Source: a virus. From it: a stretch of 64,000 nucleotides of DNA. Position numbers and translations under genes: made by a program. Within the stretch, counting starts at the first letter, position 1. Every line of letters starts with the position of its first letter. The DNA is taken from the IMG/VR virus record IMGVR_UViG_3300044627_001244, positions 1-64,000 of that record; one strand, 5' to 3'. The notes below the pieces were generated by a model that saw nothing but the letters and a program-made list of their open reading frames with translations, had not been told where the DNA came from and searched no databases. This document shows, in pieces, positions 36,433-45,707 of this stretch.

Positions 36433-39400
36433 ATGGCTCAAATAGGAAGTTACGCACAAGCACTCGGAGACATTGCAAAAGAAAGTGCAGTAGGAAGCCT
36501 AAAAGGTTTAGCGCAAGGCATGAAATATGCGGCAATGCGAGAATTGCCTGCGCTTTCTGCCGGCATGGTTTTTGCTAAAGATGTGCGTGGTCGAGCCGCA
36601 AAGATTGAAGATGTAAAATCAAAAGAAGTTGGTAAACGACAAACAGCCGCAACAGAAAACCTTGTTCGACAACAAGCAACAAATAATGTAATTAGTCTTG
36701 ACATGGCGCGCCAACTACGCGCAATTAATGCAAACGTTCAGTCTCAACGTCAAATGATGGGACAACAGATTCAATCGGGAAAAAGAACTGAACAATTTGC
36801 AGAAGAAGATGCAAGAGAAAAAGCAGATTTCAATCGAAAACTTCTTCGCGCACTTGAGAAGATGGGTGGTGGTGCTGGAGGTTCAGGATCACCTGCGGCC
36901 GGTGCCAATGCTTCTGGCGGAGGCATTTTTGATTCTATTCTAGGAGCAATCGGAGGAAATCTAGGAGAAATTTTAGGTGGAGCCTTGGGTGGTTATGGCG
37001 CGTATAAAGGAATTAAGTCATTAAGAACCGGCGGGGTTGTTGCTGGTGGTGGACGCGGAGGTCGTGGTGGTGGTGGTCCTCGCGGACCAACATATCGCGA
37101 TCCGAAAACAGGTCGATTTGCTAGAAGACCGCCTGGACTATTGAGAAGAGGTTTAGGTGTATTAGGTCGAGGCGCAGGCATGGTAGGAAGATTCATGCCA
37201 AAGTTTACTCCATGGACTGCGGCTATAGGTGCTGGATTAACTGGACTAAGTTTTGCGCCTGACATTTACGATTATTTCGCAGGTCCTCCTGGTGGTGACT
37301 TAGATGTAACACCTCAAGACAGACAAAGAGCATTATCCCGTTCATTCTTAACTAGATTCTTGTCTGGTGGAGATGAACGTAGAGCAAGAATTGAAGCGGC
37401 AACAAGACTTAGAAGAGCAAGATATCAAAGACCAACTCCTTACGCGCAAGGTAGATATGACTTAGAAAATCGTGCAGGAAGAACCGGAGCAAGACAATCA
37501 AATCCTGGCGGACCTGGATCATCTCCAGCAATTACCCCAAATACAGTACCTCCTCCTGCTAATTTGCCATCTGGCGCAAGTCAGAATATTAATGATTTAA
37601 TTATTCAAGTAGAATCTGGAGGTCGCACTAATGCTGCCGCAACTACAAGTAGAGCATATGGGTTAGGACAATTTGTTCCTAGAACATTTAATGGACTTGT
37701 GGCGCAAGCCAAACCTGGTGATGCCCTTTATGGAAAAACTTTTGATGATTATAAAGCAAGTCCTGCACTTCAACGTGCGGCGATGGCTAAACTAACAGAA
37801 ACAAACGTTAGAACATTACAATCAAGACAAATTCCAATTGATGATGTTTCAATTTACTTAGCACACTTTTTAGGTGCTGGTGGTGCTACAAGAGTTTTAA
37901 GGGCACCTGATACTGCATTGCTTACAGACGTTGTTGCTAAAGATCAAAGAGATGCAAATCCGGCAGTATTTTCTAAAGTAAAAACTGTTGCAGATTTAAA
38001 AGCATGGGCAAGAAGAAAAATTGACCAAGCCAAAAGACAGTTAGGCACTTCAAGTGGACGTGCCGCAGCCGCATCGACACCTTCAAGTCCGGTTGAAGGC
38101 TCTGACTATAACGCACAACTACAACTCACTCAGCAGTTGGGTGCGGCATTCGCTAGAGCATCGAATGATCCAAACACAAGTCCTTTAGCAAGAGAAAACA
38201 TTAAAACTTCGTATGAAGCGGCCGCGGCCAAACTTGCAACAATGCAACGCGAGCCTCCCGCACAATTACCTTCAGTTACGGTAACAGGACGAAGAGTTAA
38301 CAGACCAGGAATTAATGTTCCTGATGCACCAGTAAGAACTGGCAATCGCGCAGTTGATGCGTTTTTAGCACAAAGATCAGTCACTACAGCAAACGCACCA
38401 GCGACAAGAGGAATTTCTGTAGCATCAACAAGCGGCACATCTGTTACTACAGCAAACGCACCTCTTCCTGTTGTTGACGAAGAAGCAAATCAAAGACTTG
38501 CCAAGATTGAAAAATCTCAAGGTAAGGTAGAAAAAGAAACAAAAGGACTTTCTGTAAGTTCTAGACTAGCCGCACGTAACTTCTTACGTAGAGAGCGTCC
38601 TACAAGACGAATTCTATCTCCAGAAGAAGAGGCAGATCAATATCTAAAGAAAGCACAGCAAGGTTTCTTAAATGCATTTGACAGAACACTCACAAAAGCA
38701 TTTAAAGACTTTGGCACAAACTTCTTAAAGTCGGTTGGCTATGCACCAGGCGGCACACCTGTATCTGCACAAGAAGCAATGCGAGTTGGTTACGCAGGTA
38801 ATCAATTAGGTAGAATGCTTGACCTTGATAAGAAGGTCGCAAAAGGACTTGAAAAGATCATAGGTAAAGAATATGGTCGTATGCTTGCGCCAGCAGTATC
38901 TCAGTTGGGTAAAGCATATCTCAACAGCATGGCAGTTGGAATTGGACAAAGCCTGTTCACTGGTGTTAGTGGGCGCGATGCAAAATCTGCGAATGCAATT
39001 ACTGGACAGATTCTAGGTAATCTAGCAAAAGGCAATAAACAAATTGCAATGGAGCAATTGCTTTATGGTTTAACAGGCATTGCGTCTGGACCAGAAACAA
39101 TTGCACAATCATACGGATTTAGATCGGCAGCCGAAGGCATTGGCTACATGGCTGAAGTCTTTGCCGCAAGATCAACTGATGCAGTTAGAGGAATTTTTGG
39201 TTGGGAAGATAGAACAGCGCCTCAGCAAATGAGAGACCCTGTCACGGGTAGATTGTTCACTCCAGACCAAGCCGGTACCGATCAGTCAATGCGTAATATT
39301 GCGGCTGGTGGTTATGGTGGTATCTATAGAAGAGAAGCGGCACAAACACTTAGAACTTCTCAGATGACAACAATGGTTGGTAAGTCAAATAACTTACTGA

Positions 39401-41421
39401 CTGAAGGCGCACAAACTCTCAATGGAGTTCTACTAGTATCAGTTGTCAACGCAGGTGAGTTTGCGTCAGATGATGAGAAGTTTAAATCGCAAATGTTAAG
39501 TGGATTGACAGGCTTTGCGACAAGAGGCATTGATAGTGCAATGGGTGGTCCATTTGGTGCGGCTCCTAGTTATGGAATGAGAACACCTGACTTTAATCCT
39601 GCGGCACAAAGTAGATATTCTATTGCACAAGGAACACCGGATCTATCTCTAACCTCAACAAATAGATATGGTCTTGTTGGTTCGGATGTTGCCTCTGATA
39701 TTTCTAGCACCTATCAGTTAGGAAAACAAAATTATGATTTAACGGCTTCTGGTCAGCGTATGTCGTTGAATGCAATGAATACAAGCACTCAACAAAACGT
39801 ATCTATAACTTCACAAGCCGATCAAAACAACCAAGCAGGCATGGAGAATCAGACACAGCAGATTGTTCATGCAATTAATACACAGCCTCGCGCAAGCGGA
39901 GGCGGAAGCATGGGCGGAAGTTTTGGTGGAGATTTCACATCGTTCCTAGGAAACATGGCTGTTTCTTTTGTTGCGAACAAACTTACATCCAAGATTAAGA
40001 ATCCTTATTTGAGAGCGATTGCAAACTTCGGCATTCAAAGAGGCGCGCAAAGTATGTTCCCATCGGTTCTAGGTGGACCTGCCGCTGGTGGGGCTGCCGC
40101 TGGTGCAACTGGAGGTTCATTACTGACAGCAATGGGTATTGGTAGTACCGGTGCCGCAGGTATGATGAGTTTACCTTCAGCATTCAGCGCGGCAGGAGGA
40201 TTCACAGGGCTTGGCGGCGCATTCATGAACAGCATGACTGGTAATACCGCAGGAGGATTAGGGTTATCAGGATTTGCGGCAAATACATTTGCTAATATGG
40301 GATTCGCGGGAACATCCAATTTCTTCGCGGCTATGAATTATCCCTCTATGGCGGCCGCAGGTAATGCATTGGGTGCAGTAGGTACTGCTGGATATGCAGT
40401 AGGACAAGCATTACCTTATGCCGCAGCCATCACACAATTGTTCCAAGGTAACGTAAAAGGTGCGGCTACTACAGCGGCTCTGACATACATTGGTACTGCG
40501 ATTGGTGGTCCAATCGGTGGCTTTATCGGTTCCGTGGTTGGTAGCGTCTTGGGTAAAGGTAAAAAGAGAGCACCTCCACCAAAAATTGTAGATAAAGTTC
40601 TTGTAATGTCCGAGAAAGACATTGCAAAGAAGACAACAGTTCGAGAAGAAAATAATCCAACTGATGGACAAAAAGCACTTGTTGACGCATTCTTAAACGT
40701 TGCATTTAATACTGCAATGTCAATTTATCAAGCAACAAAATCAAATCCTCCCTTTGTTGCCGTTTACATTTCTTTGCAAAATAATGAATTAAGAATGGCA
40801 TTACCTGCATCATATTCAGGCGGCGTGATTGGTGATGGGTGGGTATTAGACATGAAGATGGAAGAGAAAAAGAATGCATCATTCTACATGCTTGAAATTA
40901 TGCGAAAGATCAAGGATGTGTATAAAGCATCATCTCAAGACCCAGAGTATTTAAAGAAAATTGACGAAGGCTACAAACTTGTATCCAACAAATCTGCGGG
41001 ACAACTTGCGGGTGGATTAATTGCAAATCTTAAATATGGTAAGTATGCAATAGATGGTAGAGAGTATCAATTTGGAGATACCACAAGACGTTCTGCACAA
41101 AGTTATATTTTAGGACAAGATGCAGGAAGAACAATAAGAGGAACTACAGCCGCTGGATTGTCTGTAACAACAAATACATCAACAACATCTGGAAATTCCT
41201 TAACACCAACTTCAGGAACAACAACGTCAGTTAATATCACTCCATCGGCAGCAAGAACAACTGGTGGTGCAGGCGGTACAGGAAATGTAAGTGTTGTTAC
41301 AGATAACTCTACTAAGAATATTGAAGGTTCTACAGTCAATACGACATATCTAAACACAAGCACAAGCGGTGATGTTTATGGTCGTGCTGGTGTGAATACT
41401 TCAATGCCAATGAGAGTATAA
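36433..41421 (+). CDS. Tape measure protein with lytic transglycosylase domain
   Basis: 1662 residues. Residues 1-200 are helical. About 145-330 are Gly-rich with hydrophobic segments (DSILGAIGGNLGEILGGALG). About 385-530 form an SLT-type domain: catalytic Glu 394 in IQVESGG, then SRAYGLGQFVPRTF and YLAHFLGAGGATRVL. About 1170-1375 are Ala/Gly/hydrophobic. The remainder is mixed. Large size, position right after the chaperone-like pair and membrane-active segments identify a tape measure (T4 gp29 counterpart) that spans the tube and probably opens peptidoglycan on entry. Final residues are Thr/Ser-rich. Confidence 0.83.
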   Translation: MAQIGSYAQALGDIAKESAVGSLKGLAQGMKYAAMRELPALSAGMVFAKDVRGRAAKIEDVKSKEVGKRQTAATENLVRQQATNNVISLDMARQLRAINANVQSQRQMMGQQIQSGKRTEQFAEEDAREKADFNRKLLRALEKMGGGAGGSGSPAAGANASGGGIFDSILGAIGGNLGEILGGALGGYGAYKGIKSLRTGGVVAGGGRGGRGGGGPRGPTYRDPKTGRFARRPPGLLRRGLGVLGRGAGMVGRFMPKFTPWTAAIGAGLTGLSFAPDIYDYFAGPPGGDLDVTPQDRQRALSRSFLTRFLSGGDERRARIEAATRLRRARYQRPTPYAQGRYDLENRAGRTGARQSNPGGPGSSPAITPNTVPPPANLPSGASQNINDLIIQVESGGRTNAAATTSRAYGLGQFVPRTFNGLVAQAKPGDALYGKTFDDYKASPALQRAAMAKLTETNVRTLQSRQIPIDDVSIYLAHFLGAGGATRVLRAPDTALLTDVVAKDQRDANPAVFSKVKTVADLKAWARRKIDQAKRQLGTSSGRAAAASTPSSPVEGSDYNAQLQLTQQLGAAFARASNDPNTSPLARENIKTSYEAAAAKLATMQREPPAQLPSVTVTGRRVNRPGINVPDAPVRTGNRAVDAFLAQRSVTTANAPATRGISVASTSGTSVTTANAPLPVVDEEANQRLAKIEKSQGKVEKETKGLSVSSRLAARNFLRRERPTRRILSPEEEADQYLKKAQQGFLNAFDRTLTKAFKDFGTNFLKSVGYAPGGTPVSAQEAMRVGYAGNQLGRMLDLDKKVAKGLEKIIGKEYGRMLAPAVSQLGKAYLNSMAVGIGQSLFTGVSGRDAKSANAITGQILGNLAKGNKQIAMEQLLYGLTGIASGPETIAQSYGFRSAAEGIGYMAEVFAARSTDAVRGIFGWEDRTAPQQMRDPVTGRLFTPDQAGTDQSMRNIAAGGYGGIYRREAAQTLRTSQMTTMVGKSNNLLTEGAQTLNGVLLVSVVNAGEFASDDEKFKSQMLSGLTGFATRGIDSAMGGPFGAAPSYGMRTPDFNPAAQSRYSIAQGTPDLSLTSTNRYGLVGSDVASDISSTYQLGKQNYDLTASGQRMSLNAMNTSTQQNVSITSQADQNNQAGMENQTQQIVHAINTQPRASGGGSMGGSFGGDFTSFLGNMAVSFVANKLTSKIKNPYLRAIANFGIQRGAQSMFPSVLGGPAAGGAAAGATGGSLLTAMGIGSTGAAGMMSLPSAFSAAGGFTGLGGAFMNSMTGNTAGGLGLSGFAANTFANMGFAGTSNFFAAMNYPSMAAAGNALGAVGTAGYAVGQALPYAAAITQLFQGNVKGAATTAALTYIGTAIGGPIGGFIGSVVGSVLGKGKKRAPPPKIVDKVLVMSEKDIAKKTTVREENNPTDGQKALVDAFLNVAFNTAMSIYQATKSNPPFVAVYISLQNNELRMALPASYSGGVIGDGWVLDMKMEEKKNASFYMLEIMRKIKDVYKASSQDPEYLKKIDEGYKLVSNKSAGQLAGGLIANLKYGKYAIDGREYQFGDTTRRSAQSYILGQDAGRTIRGTTAAGLSVTTNTSTTSGNSLTPTSGTTTSVNITPSAARTTGGAGGTGNVSVVTDNSTKNIEGSTVNTTYLNTSTSGDVYGRAGVNTSMPMRV

Positions 41422-41448
41422 AAAAAGGGGAAGCATTTCTGCTTCCCC
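41420..41448 (-). terminator. Intrinsic terminator after gp32
   Basis: A 9-bp perfect stem GGGGAAGCA/TGCTTCCCC (41427-41448) with loop TTTC is followed by a T run only on the minus strand. It ends the gp32 transcript and also folds at the 3' end of the convergent tape-measure transcript. Confidence 0.82.
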
Positions 41449-41477
41449 AAACTTACTACAAAGGAGACTGAAGACTT

Positions 41478-42374
41478 TTAATCTTCGGCTAACTTCTCAA
41501 AGTAACTTACATCTTCATCATCGTCAGCCCAAGGCTTTCCAGATTCAACTGTTGACTTAGGCTTAGATTCTGCTTTTGGTGTTGCAGGAGGATTAGGTTT
41601 TGCAACTGCAACTGTATCACCACCATCAATACCAAGCACCTTATTCAAACGTGCCTTGAGTTCATCATAAGACTTAAAGTTAGTTTCACTCAAGAATTCA
41701 GACAGAGCATACTCGCTCTTCCAAATCTTTTCAAGGTCATCATCATCTTGTGACAGAGGTGCTGAAGATTCAAACTCGGACTTATCGTAGTTTGTATAAC
41801 CTTCTACTTTACGAATCTTCAACTTGAAGTTCGCACCTTCCCAAAGGTGAAAGGGATTTACAGGGCTTTCATCCTCAAACTCAGGATTCATTGCTTCATT
41901 GATCTTGTCGAAAATTTTCTTTCCAAACTTGAACAAGAAGACTTTACCTTCATTATCGGGATTGCCAGGATCGCGCACAACGTAAATGTTTGCAATGTAT
42001 TGCAACTTACGCTTTTGCTTACGTGCGACTTCTTTATTTGCTTCTACACCAGAATTCCAAAGAACAGTATTGTGTTCTGAAACAGGGTCTTTCTTGTTGA
42101 TAGTAGTCAACGAGTTTTCGATGTACCAGCCACCAGGACCTTGGAAAGAGTGTGAGAAGATTTGAACCCACGGAACATCTTCGCTTGCTGGAGCAGGAAG
42201 AAAGCGAATGGTTGCTGAACCATTACCAACTTTGTCTACTGTAGGTTTCCAGAATCGAGTGTCTTCATAAGACTTCTTACCTTCTGGCTTGTCGGAGAGT
42301 TTGTTAATCTCCTGTGAGAGTCGTTCGAGGTCTTTGTTACCGGAACGCTTGAGGTCTGCAAATGAGTTTGCCAT
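41478..42374 (-). CDS. gp32: Single-stranded DNA-binding protein (T4 gp32-like)
   Basis: 298 residues (T4 gp32 is 301). Start MANSFADLKRSGNKDLERLS at 42374 has AAGGA 8 nt upstream; a longer frame upstream lacks a ribosome site. The N-terminal basic cooperative domain is followed by FWKPTVDKVGNGSATIRFLP, the core OB region and FLFKFGKKIFDKINEAM. The acidic C-terminus ends GKPWADDDEDVSYFEKLAED. The zinc cysteines of T4 gp32 are not evident. gp32 coats ssDNA during replication and recombination; it is encoded next to gp59 as in T4. Confidence 0.96.
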   Translation of the reverse strand: MANSFADLKRSGNKDLERLSQEINKLSDKPEGKKSYEDTRFWKPTVDKVGNGSATIRFLPAPASEDVPWVQIFSHSFQGPGGWYIENSLTTINKKDPVSEHNTVLWNSGVEANKEVARKQKRKLQYIANIYVVRDPGNPDNEGKVFLFKFGKKIFDKINEAMNPEFEDESPVNPFHLWEGANFKLKIRKVEGYTNYDKSEFESSAPLSQDDDDLEKIWKSEYALSEFLSETNFKSYDELKARLNKVLGIDGGDTVAVAKPNPPATPKAESKPKSTVESGKPWADDDEDVSYFEKLAED

Positions 42375-42411
42375 ATGTATTTCCTTATATAAAATGTATA
42401 TTAACGTATGT

Positions 42412-42594
42412 TTACTTGTCCACATTATCATGATCTACTATAGTATATAGTCTATCTTGATCCTTTTTTGACATGACTAGCCAACAAATTTTTTGTCGCC
42501 TAACCTGTCGAGTCTTTAATTCACCACCAGTTCTCTCAGAGACTTTTTTGCTCTTTGAGTGTCGAACTTTAAGAAGGGCTGGTATTTGTTGCAT
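42412..42594 (-). CDS. Possible small protein between gp59 and gp32
   Basis: 60 codons starting inside the end of gp59 (78-nt overlap). AGAGG lies 10 nt before the ATG and the unique part ends with RQKICWLVMSKKDQDRLYTI, a plausible folded segment. However, the region could equally be gp32 leader RNA. No family assigned. Confidence 0.38.
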   Translation of the reverse strand: MQQIPALLKVRHSKSKKVSERTGGELKTRQVRRQKICWLVMSKKDQDRLYTIVDHDNVDK

Positions 42595-43106
42595 ATTTTA
42601 CTTACCTCTTTGTAGATTGGATCGGTGATTTCTTTATCATAACGTTTGGTAAAAGATAGTATTGAATTCAAAATTGTAAGTGTCTCAAGGCTGATTTCTT
42701 TGCGTAGATACATCTGAATGATTTTTGGGTGTTCGCCTTTAGTGGTGCTAAACCACACATTCAATTCATCTGCATCCCAACCTTCGATGAAAGACATTTC
42801 GTTTTTGAAAATGTATCCCAATGACTCTTGCCTTTTTCTCCATTCATTATATTTCGATTCACATTCTTCTGATAGAAGTTCACCTACCCAAATCTTAGGG
42901 TCGTGTAAAAAATTTGCAACTAAAAACTCTTCTAAGTATTTGTCTTTCTTATTGCCCAACTTTGCAAAAAATATTTTGTCTTTGCGCTTTAGGAAAGAAT
43001 CATAACTCAGATTGATTTTCTTATTATACTTGAAATAGTCGTAACTGTCAAGCACAAAATGATTTTTGATCGCGGTATAAATTTTGTATGCATCAAATGC
43101 GTCCAT
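42516..43106 (-). CDS. gp59: DNA helicase loader (T4 gp59-like)
   Basis: 196 residues (T4 gp59 is 217). The N-terminus DAYKIYTAIKNHFVLDSYDY, then FKYNKKINLSYDSFLKRKDK and FFAKLGNK, is the gp59 signature. YLRKEISLETLTILNSILSF lies in the second domain. gp59 binds fork DNA and gp32 and loads the gp41 helicase. Neighbours gp33 and gp32 reproduce T4 order. A consensus sigma70-like promoter lies within codons 19-28. Confidence 0.93.
   Translation of the reverse strand: MDAFDAYKIYTAIKNHFVLDSYDYFKYNKKINLSYDSFLKRKDKIFFAKLGNKKDKYLEEFLVANFLHDPKIWVGELLSEECESKYNEWRKRQESLGYIFKNEMSFIEGWDADELNVWFSTTKGEHPKIIQMYLRKEISLETLTILNSILSFTKRYDKEITDPIYKEVSKICNKYQPFLKFDTQRAKKSLRELVVN
43023..43051 (-). promoter_or_regulatory. 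Sigma70-type promoter inside gp59
   Basis: TTGACA (43046-43051), 17 nt, TATAAT (43023-43028) on the minus strand. It would give an internal transcript for gp32. It is within coding sequence, so a chance match forced by codons cannot be excluded. Confidence 0.55.
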
Positions 43107-43108
43107 GA

Positions 43109-43345
43109 TTAATCTTCAAGTGGCAATCGCGCTTTCGTGTTTGGTATGAGTCTTGCTTTAATAGATTCACCTTCGATGACTGCTTTCATCTTTGGTGAAA
43201 TAAGAGAAGCCGCAGTCTCTACTTCAAGTCCTTTTTGTTCGCAGAAAAGAAGAATCGCATCTAAAAATGTAATTGGCTGTTTATCTTTGACGATTTTCTT
43301 AATCTCTACTTCGAATTCTTTTTGTGTGAGAATTTTAAGATTCAT
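43109..43345 (-). CDS. gp33: Late transcription coactivator (T4 gp33-like)
   Basis: 78 residues (T4 gp33 is 112; cyanophage forms are shorter). ITFLDAILLFCEQKGLEVET, then AASLISPKMKAVIEG, corresponds to the T4 segment MSYLEATTAFLEENSIPET. gp33 tethers the sliding clamp to RNA polymerase at late promoters, consistent with the TATAAATA sites in this window. gp59 starts 3 nt downstream. Confidence 0.85.
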   Translation of the reverse strand: MNLKILTQKEFEVEIKKIVKDKQPITFLDAILLFCEQKGLEVETAASLISPKMKAVIEGESIKARLIPNTKARLPLED

Positions 43346-43526
43346 AGTATCTAACTGAAAGAATTTTACCTGACTTGTAGTATCCTAACTTACTGACAAA
43401 CTCGCCAGGTTTTGCACTTCTCAATTTAGGATTACTCAAGTCGCTATGCGTTGCGTAGTAATGAGGAGGAAGAGCCTTCCTCCCACTATACTTCATTTCA
43501 ATCTTAGATTTTAATTTTTCGAACAT
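43335..43526 (-). CDS. Hypothetical small protein
   Basis: 63 residues from ATG 43526 (MFEKLKSKIEMKYSGRKALP). Weak AGG 10 nt upstream; an ATG three codons earlier is possible. Contains KLGYYKSGKILSVRYYES at the C-terminus. Overlaps the endolysin 3' end and the gp33 start, so probably translationally coupled. No family recognised. Confidence 0.65.
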   Translation of the reverse strand: MFEKLKSKIEMKYSGRKALPPHYYATHSDLSNPKLRSAKPGEFVSKLGYYKSGKILSVRYYES

Positions 43527-44055
43527 TATCGTCATACCTATAAAAAATGTGGTCACCAATTTGAACGATTTTAACTTTCGTTACAGCCCATGCAGGTTTC
43601 ACATGAACTGTATGAAAGTGTGTTGCGCCCTCTAACATTGTTATGATATCATTATTAGCGCCTCTTGTCAAGAGCATTCTTGAAATTTCTAAACAATCTT
43701 GCCACGTTTTACTGTTAGCAGGTGTTCTGACAATTTTATCGTTGTACCACGAAAACTGATTCGGTTCCGTTACAACATCTTTGATTGTTTTTGGATATCT
43801 CGAATCTTTCATTCGATTCAATGTGACGATACCAACTGCAATCTTACCAATTCGGGGTTCCGATCCGGCTTCATAATACAGGTTAAGTGCTAACCAATAC
43901 TCATCGATTTTGCTTACTTTTTCTATCGCAGGAACAAGAGGTGTGTATCTTGTGTGAACTTCAGGCGTTTTGCCGTAAAGATTTGTTCCTATAAAAATTG
44001 CAATTCCGATTGTGAGTGCAAATACTGCAACCTTTACAAAATTCAAGGTTCTCAT
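43504..44055 (-). CDS. SleB/CwlJ-type cell wall hydrolase, membrane-anchored endolysin
   Basis: 183 residues. Residues 5-28 are a transmembrane/signal-anchor segment (FVKVAVFALTIGIAIFIGTN). The catalytic domain carries LALNLYYEAGSEPRIGKIAV and GIVTLNRMKDSRYPKTIKDV, the Hydrolase_2 signature with the catalytic Glu in YYEA, then QFSWYND. THFHTVHVKPAW is also typical. It cleaves peptidoglycan; the N-terminal segment suggests export by the host, possibly as a signal-arrest-release endolysin. AGGAG precedes the ATG. Confidence 0.87.
   Translation of the reverse strand: MRTLNFVKVAVFALTIGIAIFIGTNLYGKTPEVHTRYTPLVPAIEKVSKIDEYWLALNLYYEAGSEPRIGKIAVGIVTLNRMKDSRYPKTIKDVVTEPNQFSWYNDKIVRTPANSKTWQDCLEISRMLLTRGANNDIITMLEGATHFHTVHVKPAWAVTKVKIVQIGDHIFYRYDDNVRKIKI
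43643..43671 (-). promoter_or_regulatory. Possible sigma70 promoter within the endolysin gene
   Basis: TTGACA (43666-43671), 17 nt, TATCAT (43643-43648). Would serve the gp33-gp59-gp32 genes. Coding location lowers confidence. Confidence 0.4.
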
Positions 44056-44075
44056 ATTTTCTCCTTTCTTGAATT

Positions 44076-44103
44076 AAAAGGTGCCACCATTGCGGCGGCA
44101 CCT
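44076..44103 (-). terminator. Hairpin terminator before the endolysin gene
   Basis: AGGTGCC-GCC / GGT-GGCACCT stem (44079-44103) followed on the minus strand by TTTT. It closes the transcript of the 68-residue gene and the glycan cassette. Confidence 0.65.
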
Positions 44104-44116
44104 ATTCTAACGAAGT

Positions 44117-44323
44117 TTAAGCCTTATCAACAAAAGTTTTAAAGGTTTCTGCTTCTTTTAGAATTTCCTGCGTAGTAGGAAACGCAGGCACCTCAGTAAG
44201 AGGTTCGTTTTTCATCTGAGAATTCGTTTGCTTGACATTCAAATCTGTGTAATATCTCTGAGTCAGTTGATCCTGAGCCATTTTAAGCAATTCTAGTCGA
44301 ATCTCATAGGGGCTTTTACTCAT
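44117..44323 (-). CDS. Conserved small phage protein (SPYEIRLELL)
   Basis: 68 residues. N-terminal MSKSPYEIRLELLKMAQDQL helix and C-terminal FPTTQEILKEAETFKTFVD helix; this pairing recurs in T4-like marine phages. Function unknown. AAGGAG before the ATG. Last gene before the hairpin at 44079. Confidence 0.8.
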   Translation of the reverse strand: MSKSPYEIRLELLKMAQDQLTQRYYTDLNVKQTNSQMKNEPLTEVPAFPTTQEILKEAETFKTFVDKA

Positions 44324-44379
44324 AGTTTTCTCCTTGTGTGTGTGTTATGAGTGCCTGCCAAAAGCGACAGGTTTTTTAT

Positions 44380-44988
44380 TTAGTATTTTAAAAAGTTTTC
44401 GCGGTGTCTTCGGTAAAATAACAGCCCTTGATTGAGATATGCAACTGTTGCACCTTTTGCAATCATTTGATTCCACATATTCCAATCTTCTTGTGTGTGC
44501 TGAGTATTGCCTAAACGCTTGTATCCAACTTCTTGTCCTAGTTTTGTTCTATACAACATAGAGCCATGATGCCCTTTACGTTGCCAATAGATATCACCTT
44601 GGTGATCTACAATTTCATTAGGATGTCTATTCCTAATTTCGTTTTTAAGTTCACCTGTTACTACGATATCATAAGTTATTATATCAGTTTTAGTGTTGGA
44701 AAGCAAGTCTATTGCATCAGACCTCAACCAATTATCTGCACCAAGAAACATGACATATTCCGATTTGACACGCATTAGCATGTCTTGGAAATTATTAACT
44801 GTACCGAGATTTTTATCTCGCAATATGAATTCTACCTCAGGATAAAGTTCTGGTAGATGAGAACAATCTCCTGCCGCATCGTCAACAAATAAAATTCGTT
44901 CAGGCTTCTTTGTCTGACTGAGAATTGATTCGATGCAATGTGACGCTAGGTGTCCATACTTGTATGAGCAAATTACAACAGTTATCAT
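44380..44988 (-). CDS. Glycosyltransferase family 2-like
   Basis: 202 residues. The N-terminus MITVVICSYKYGHLASHCIE, then SQTKKPERILFVDDAAGD, is the GT-A nucleotide-binding start; YVMFLGADNWL supplies the metal-binding acidic motif; QEDWNMWNQMIAKGATVAYL is the late acidic acceptor region. It should transfer a sugar from a nucleotide-sugar to a glycan or lipid-linked acceptor. The start overlaps the dioxygenase stop by 4 nt. Last member of a four-enzyme cassette. Confidence 0.87.
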   Translation of the reverse strand: MITVVICSYKYGHLASHCIESILSQTKKPERILFVDDAAGDCSHLPELYPEVEFILRDKNLGTVNNFQDMLMRVKSEYVMFLGADNWLRSDAIDLLSNTKTDIITYDIVVTGELKNEIRNRHPNEIVDHQGDIYWQRKGHHGSMLYRTKLGQEVGYKRLGNTQHTQEDWNMWNQMIAKGATVAYLNQGLLFYRRHRENFLKY

Positions 44989-45707
44989 GGGATTAATTTT
45001 GAATTCATGTGTTTAACAACTTCGCCGTTTATCAAGTAATCTGGATATGCGAGTGCAGACTTAGAACGGCAGAATCCGTTCATGTATGTCATACGATCCG
45101 CATTCGATTGATTCGGTTCACTACCATGAATGATTGTAACAGTCCAAATCAAAACAGAACCTTTTGGCGCGATATACTTTGTGCCTTCAAGTTCGCCGCG
45201 AGTAAAGGTACGTAGATTTCTTGGCGTAGGCCAGTATTCCCACTTGTGAGAACCTTCGATAAATTCTACTGCGCCATTGTCAAGGGTGATATCATCTACA
45301 GCAATGATTGTTTGAAAGTAATCATCAACAACATCATCTTTAAAGTTTCTTTCTTCACGAAACATTGTGTCACGGTGCCAAGCGAATTGATCATTGCTAC
45401 CGGCTTCTCTAAAATAAACTTGATTGTTGATTTGCTTTACATCATCACCAATGAATTCGCGAACAAGATTTACCATTCGAGAATCGGTGCGGATGTTATT
45501 CAGATAGTCATTTGCGAGTGCAGGAAAGAAAATAAGTTCTTTTTTTCCATACGACATTTCACTTGGCGAATAGCGATAACCAGCATCTTTGATTTGCTGA
45601 TCGGTTACAGAATATGCTTGTCGTTTAATTTCATCACATTCTTCTGTAGTAAAAACATTGGGTATGACAATGATACCTTTTTCTTCGTATTCTTTTTTTA
45701 AATCCAT
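44985..45707 (-). CDS. PhyH-like 2-oxoglutarate/Fe(II) dioxygenase
   Basis: 240 residues. N-terminal KGIIVIPNVFTTEECDEIKR is the PhyH opening. The iron ligands are visible as H-x-D in FAWHRDTM and the distal His in VTIIHGSEPNQS, with Arg about ten residues later for 2-oxoglutarate. NGAVEFIEGSHKWEYWP is also typical. Hydroxylates a small molecule or sugar; the glycan-enzyme neighbours suggest a surface-sugar substrate. Overlaps of 10 and 4 nt with neighbours indicate coupling. Confidence 0.87.
   Translation of the reverse strand: MDLKKEYEEKGIIVIPNVFTTEECDEIKRQAYSVTDQQIKDAGYRYSPSEMSYGKKELIFFPALANDYLNNIRTDSRMVNLVREFIGDDVKQINNQVYFREAGSNDQFAWHRDTMFREERNFKDDVVDDYFQTIIAVDDITLDNGAVEFIEGSHKWEYWPTPRNLRTFTRGELEGTKYIAPKGSVLIWTVTIIHGSEPNQSNADRMTYMNGFCRSKSALAYPDYLINGEVVKHMNSKLIP

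Noticed and set aside
44354-44378. Plus-strand hairpin CCTG...CAGG followed by six T
   Set aside because: Stem has a mismatch and only four strong pairs, and no plus-strand transcript is expected there.
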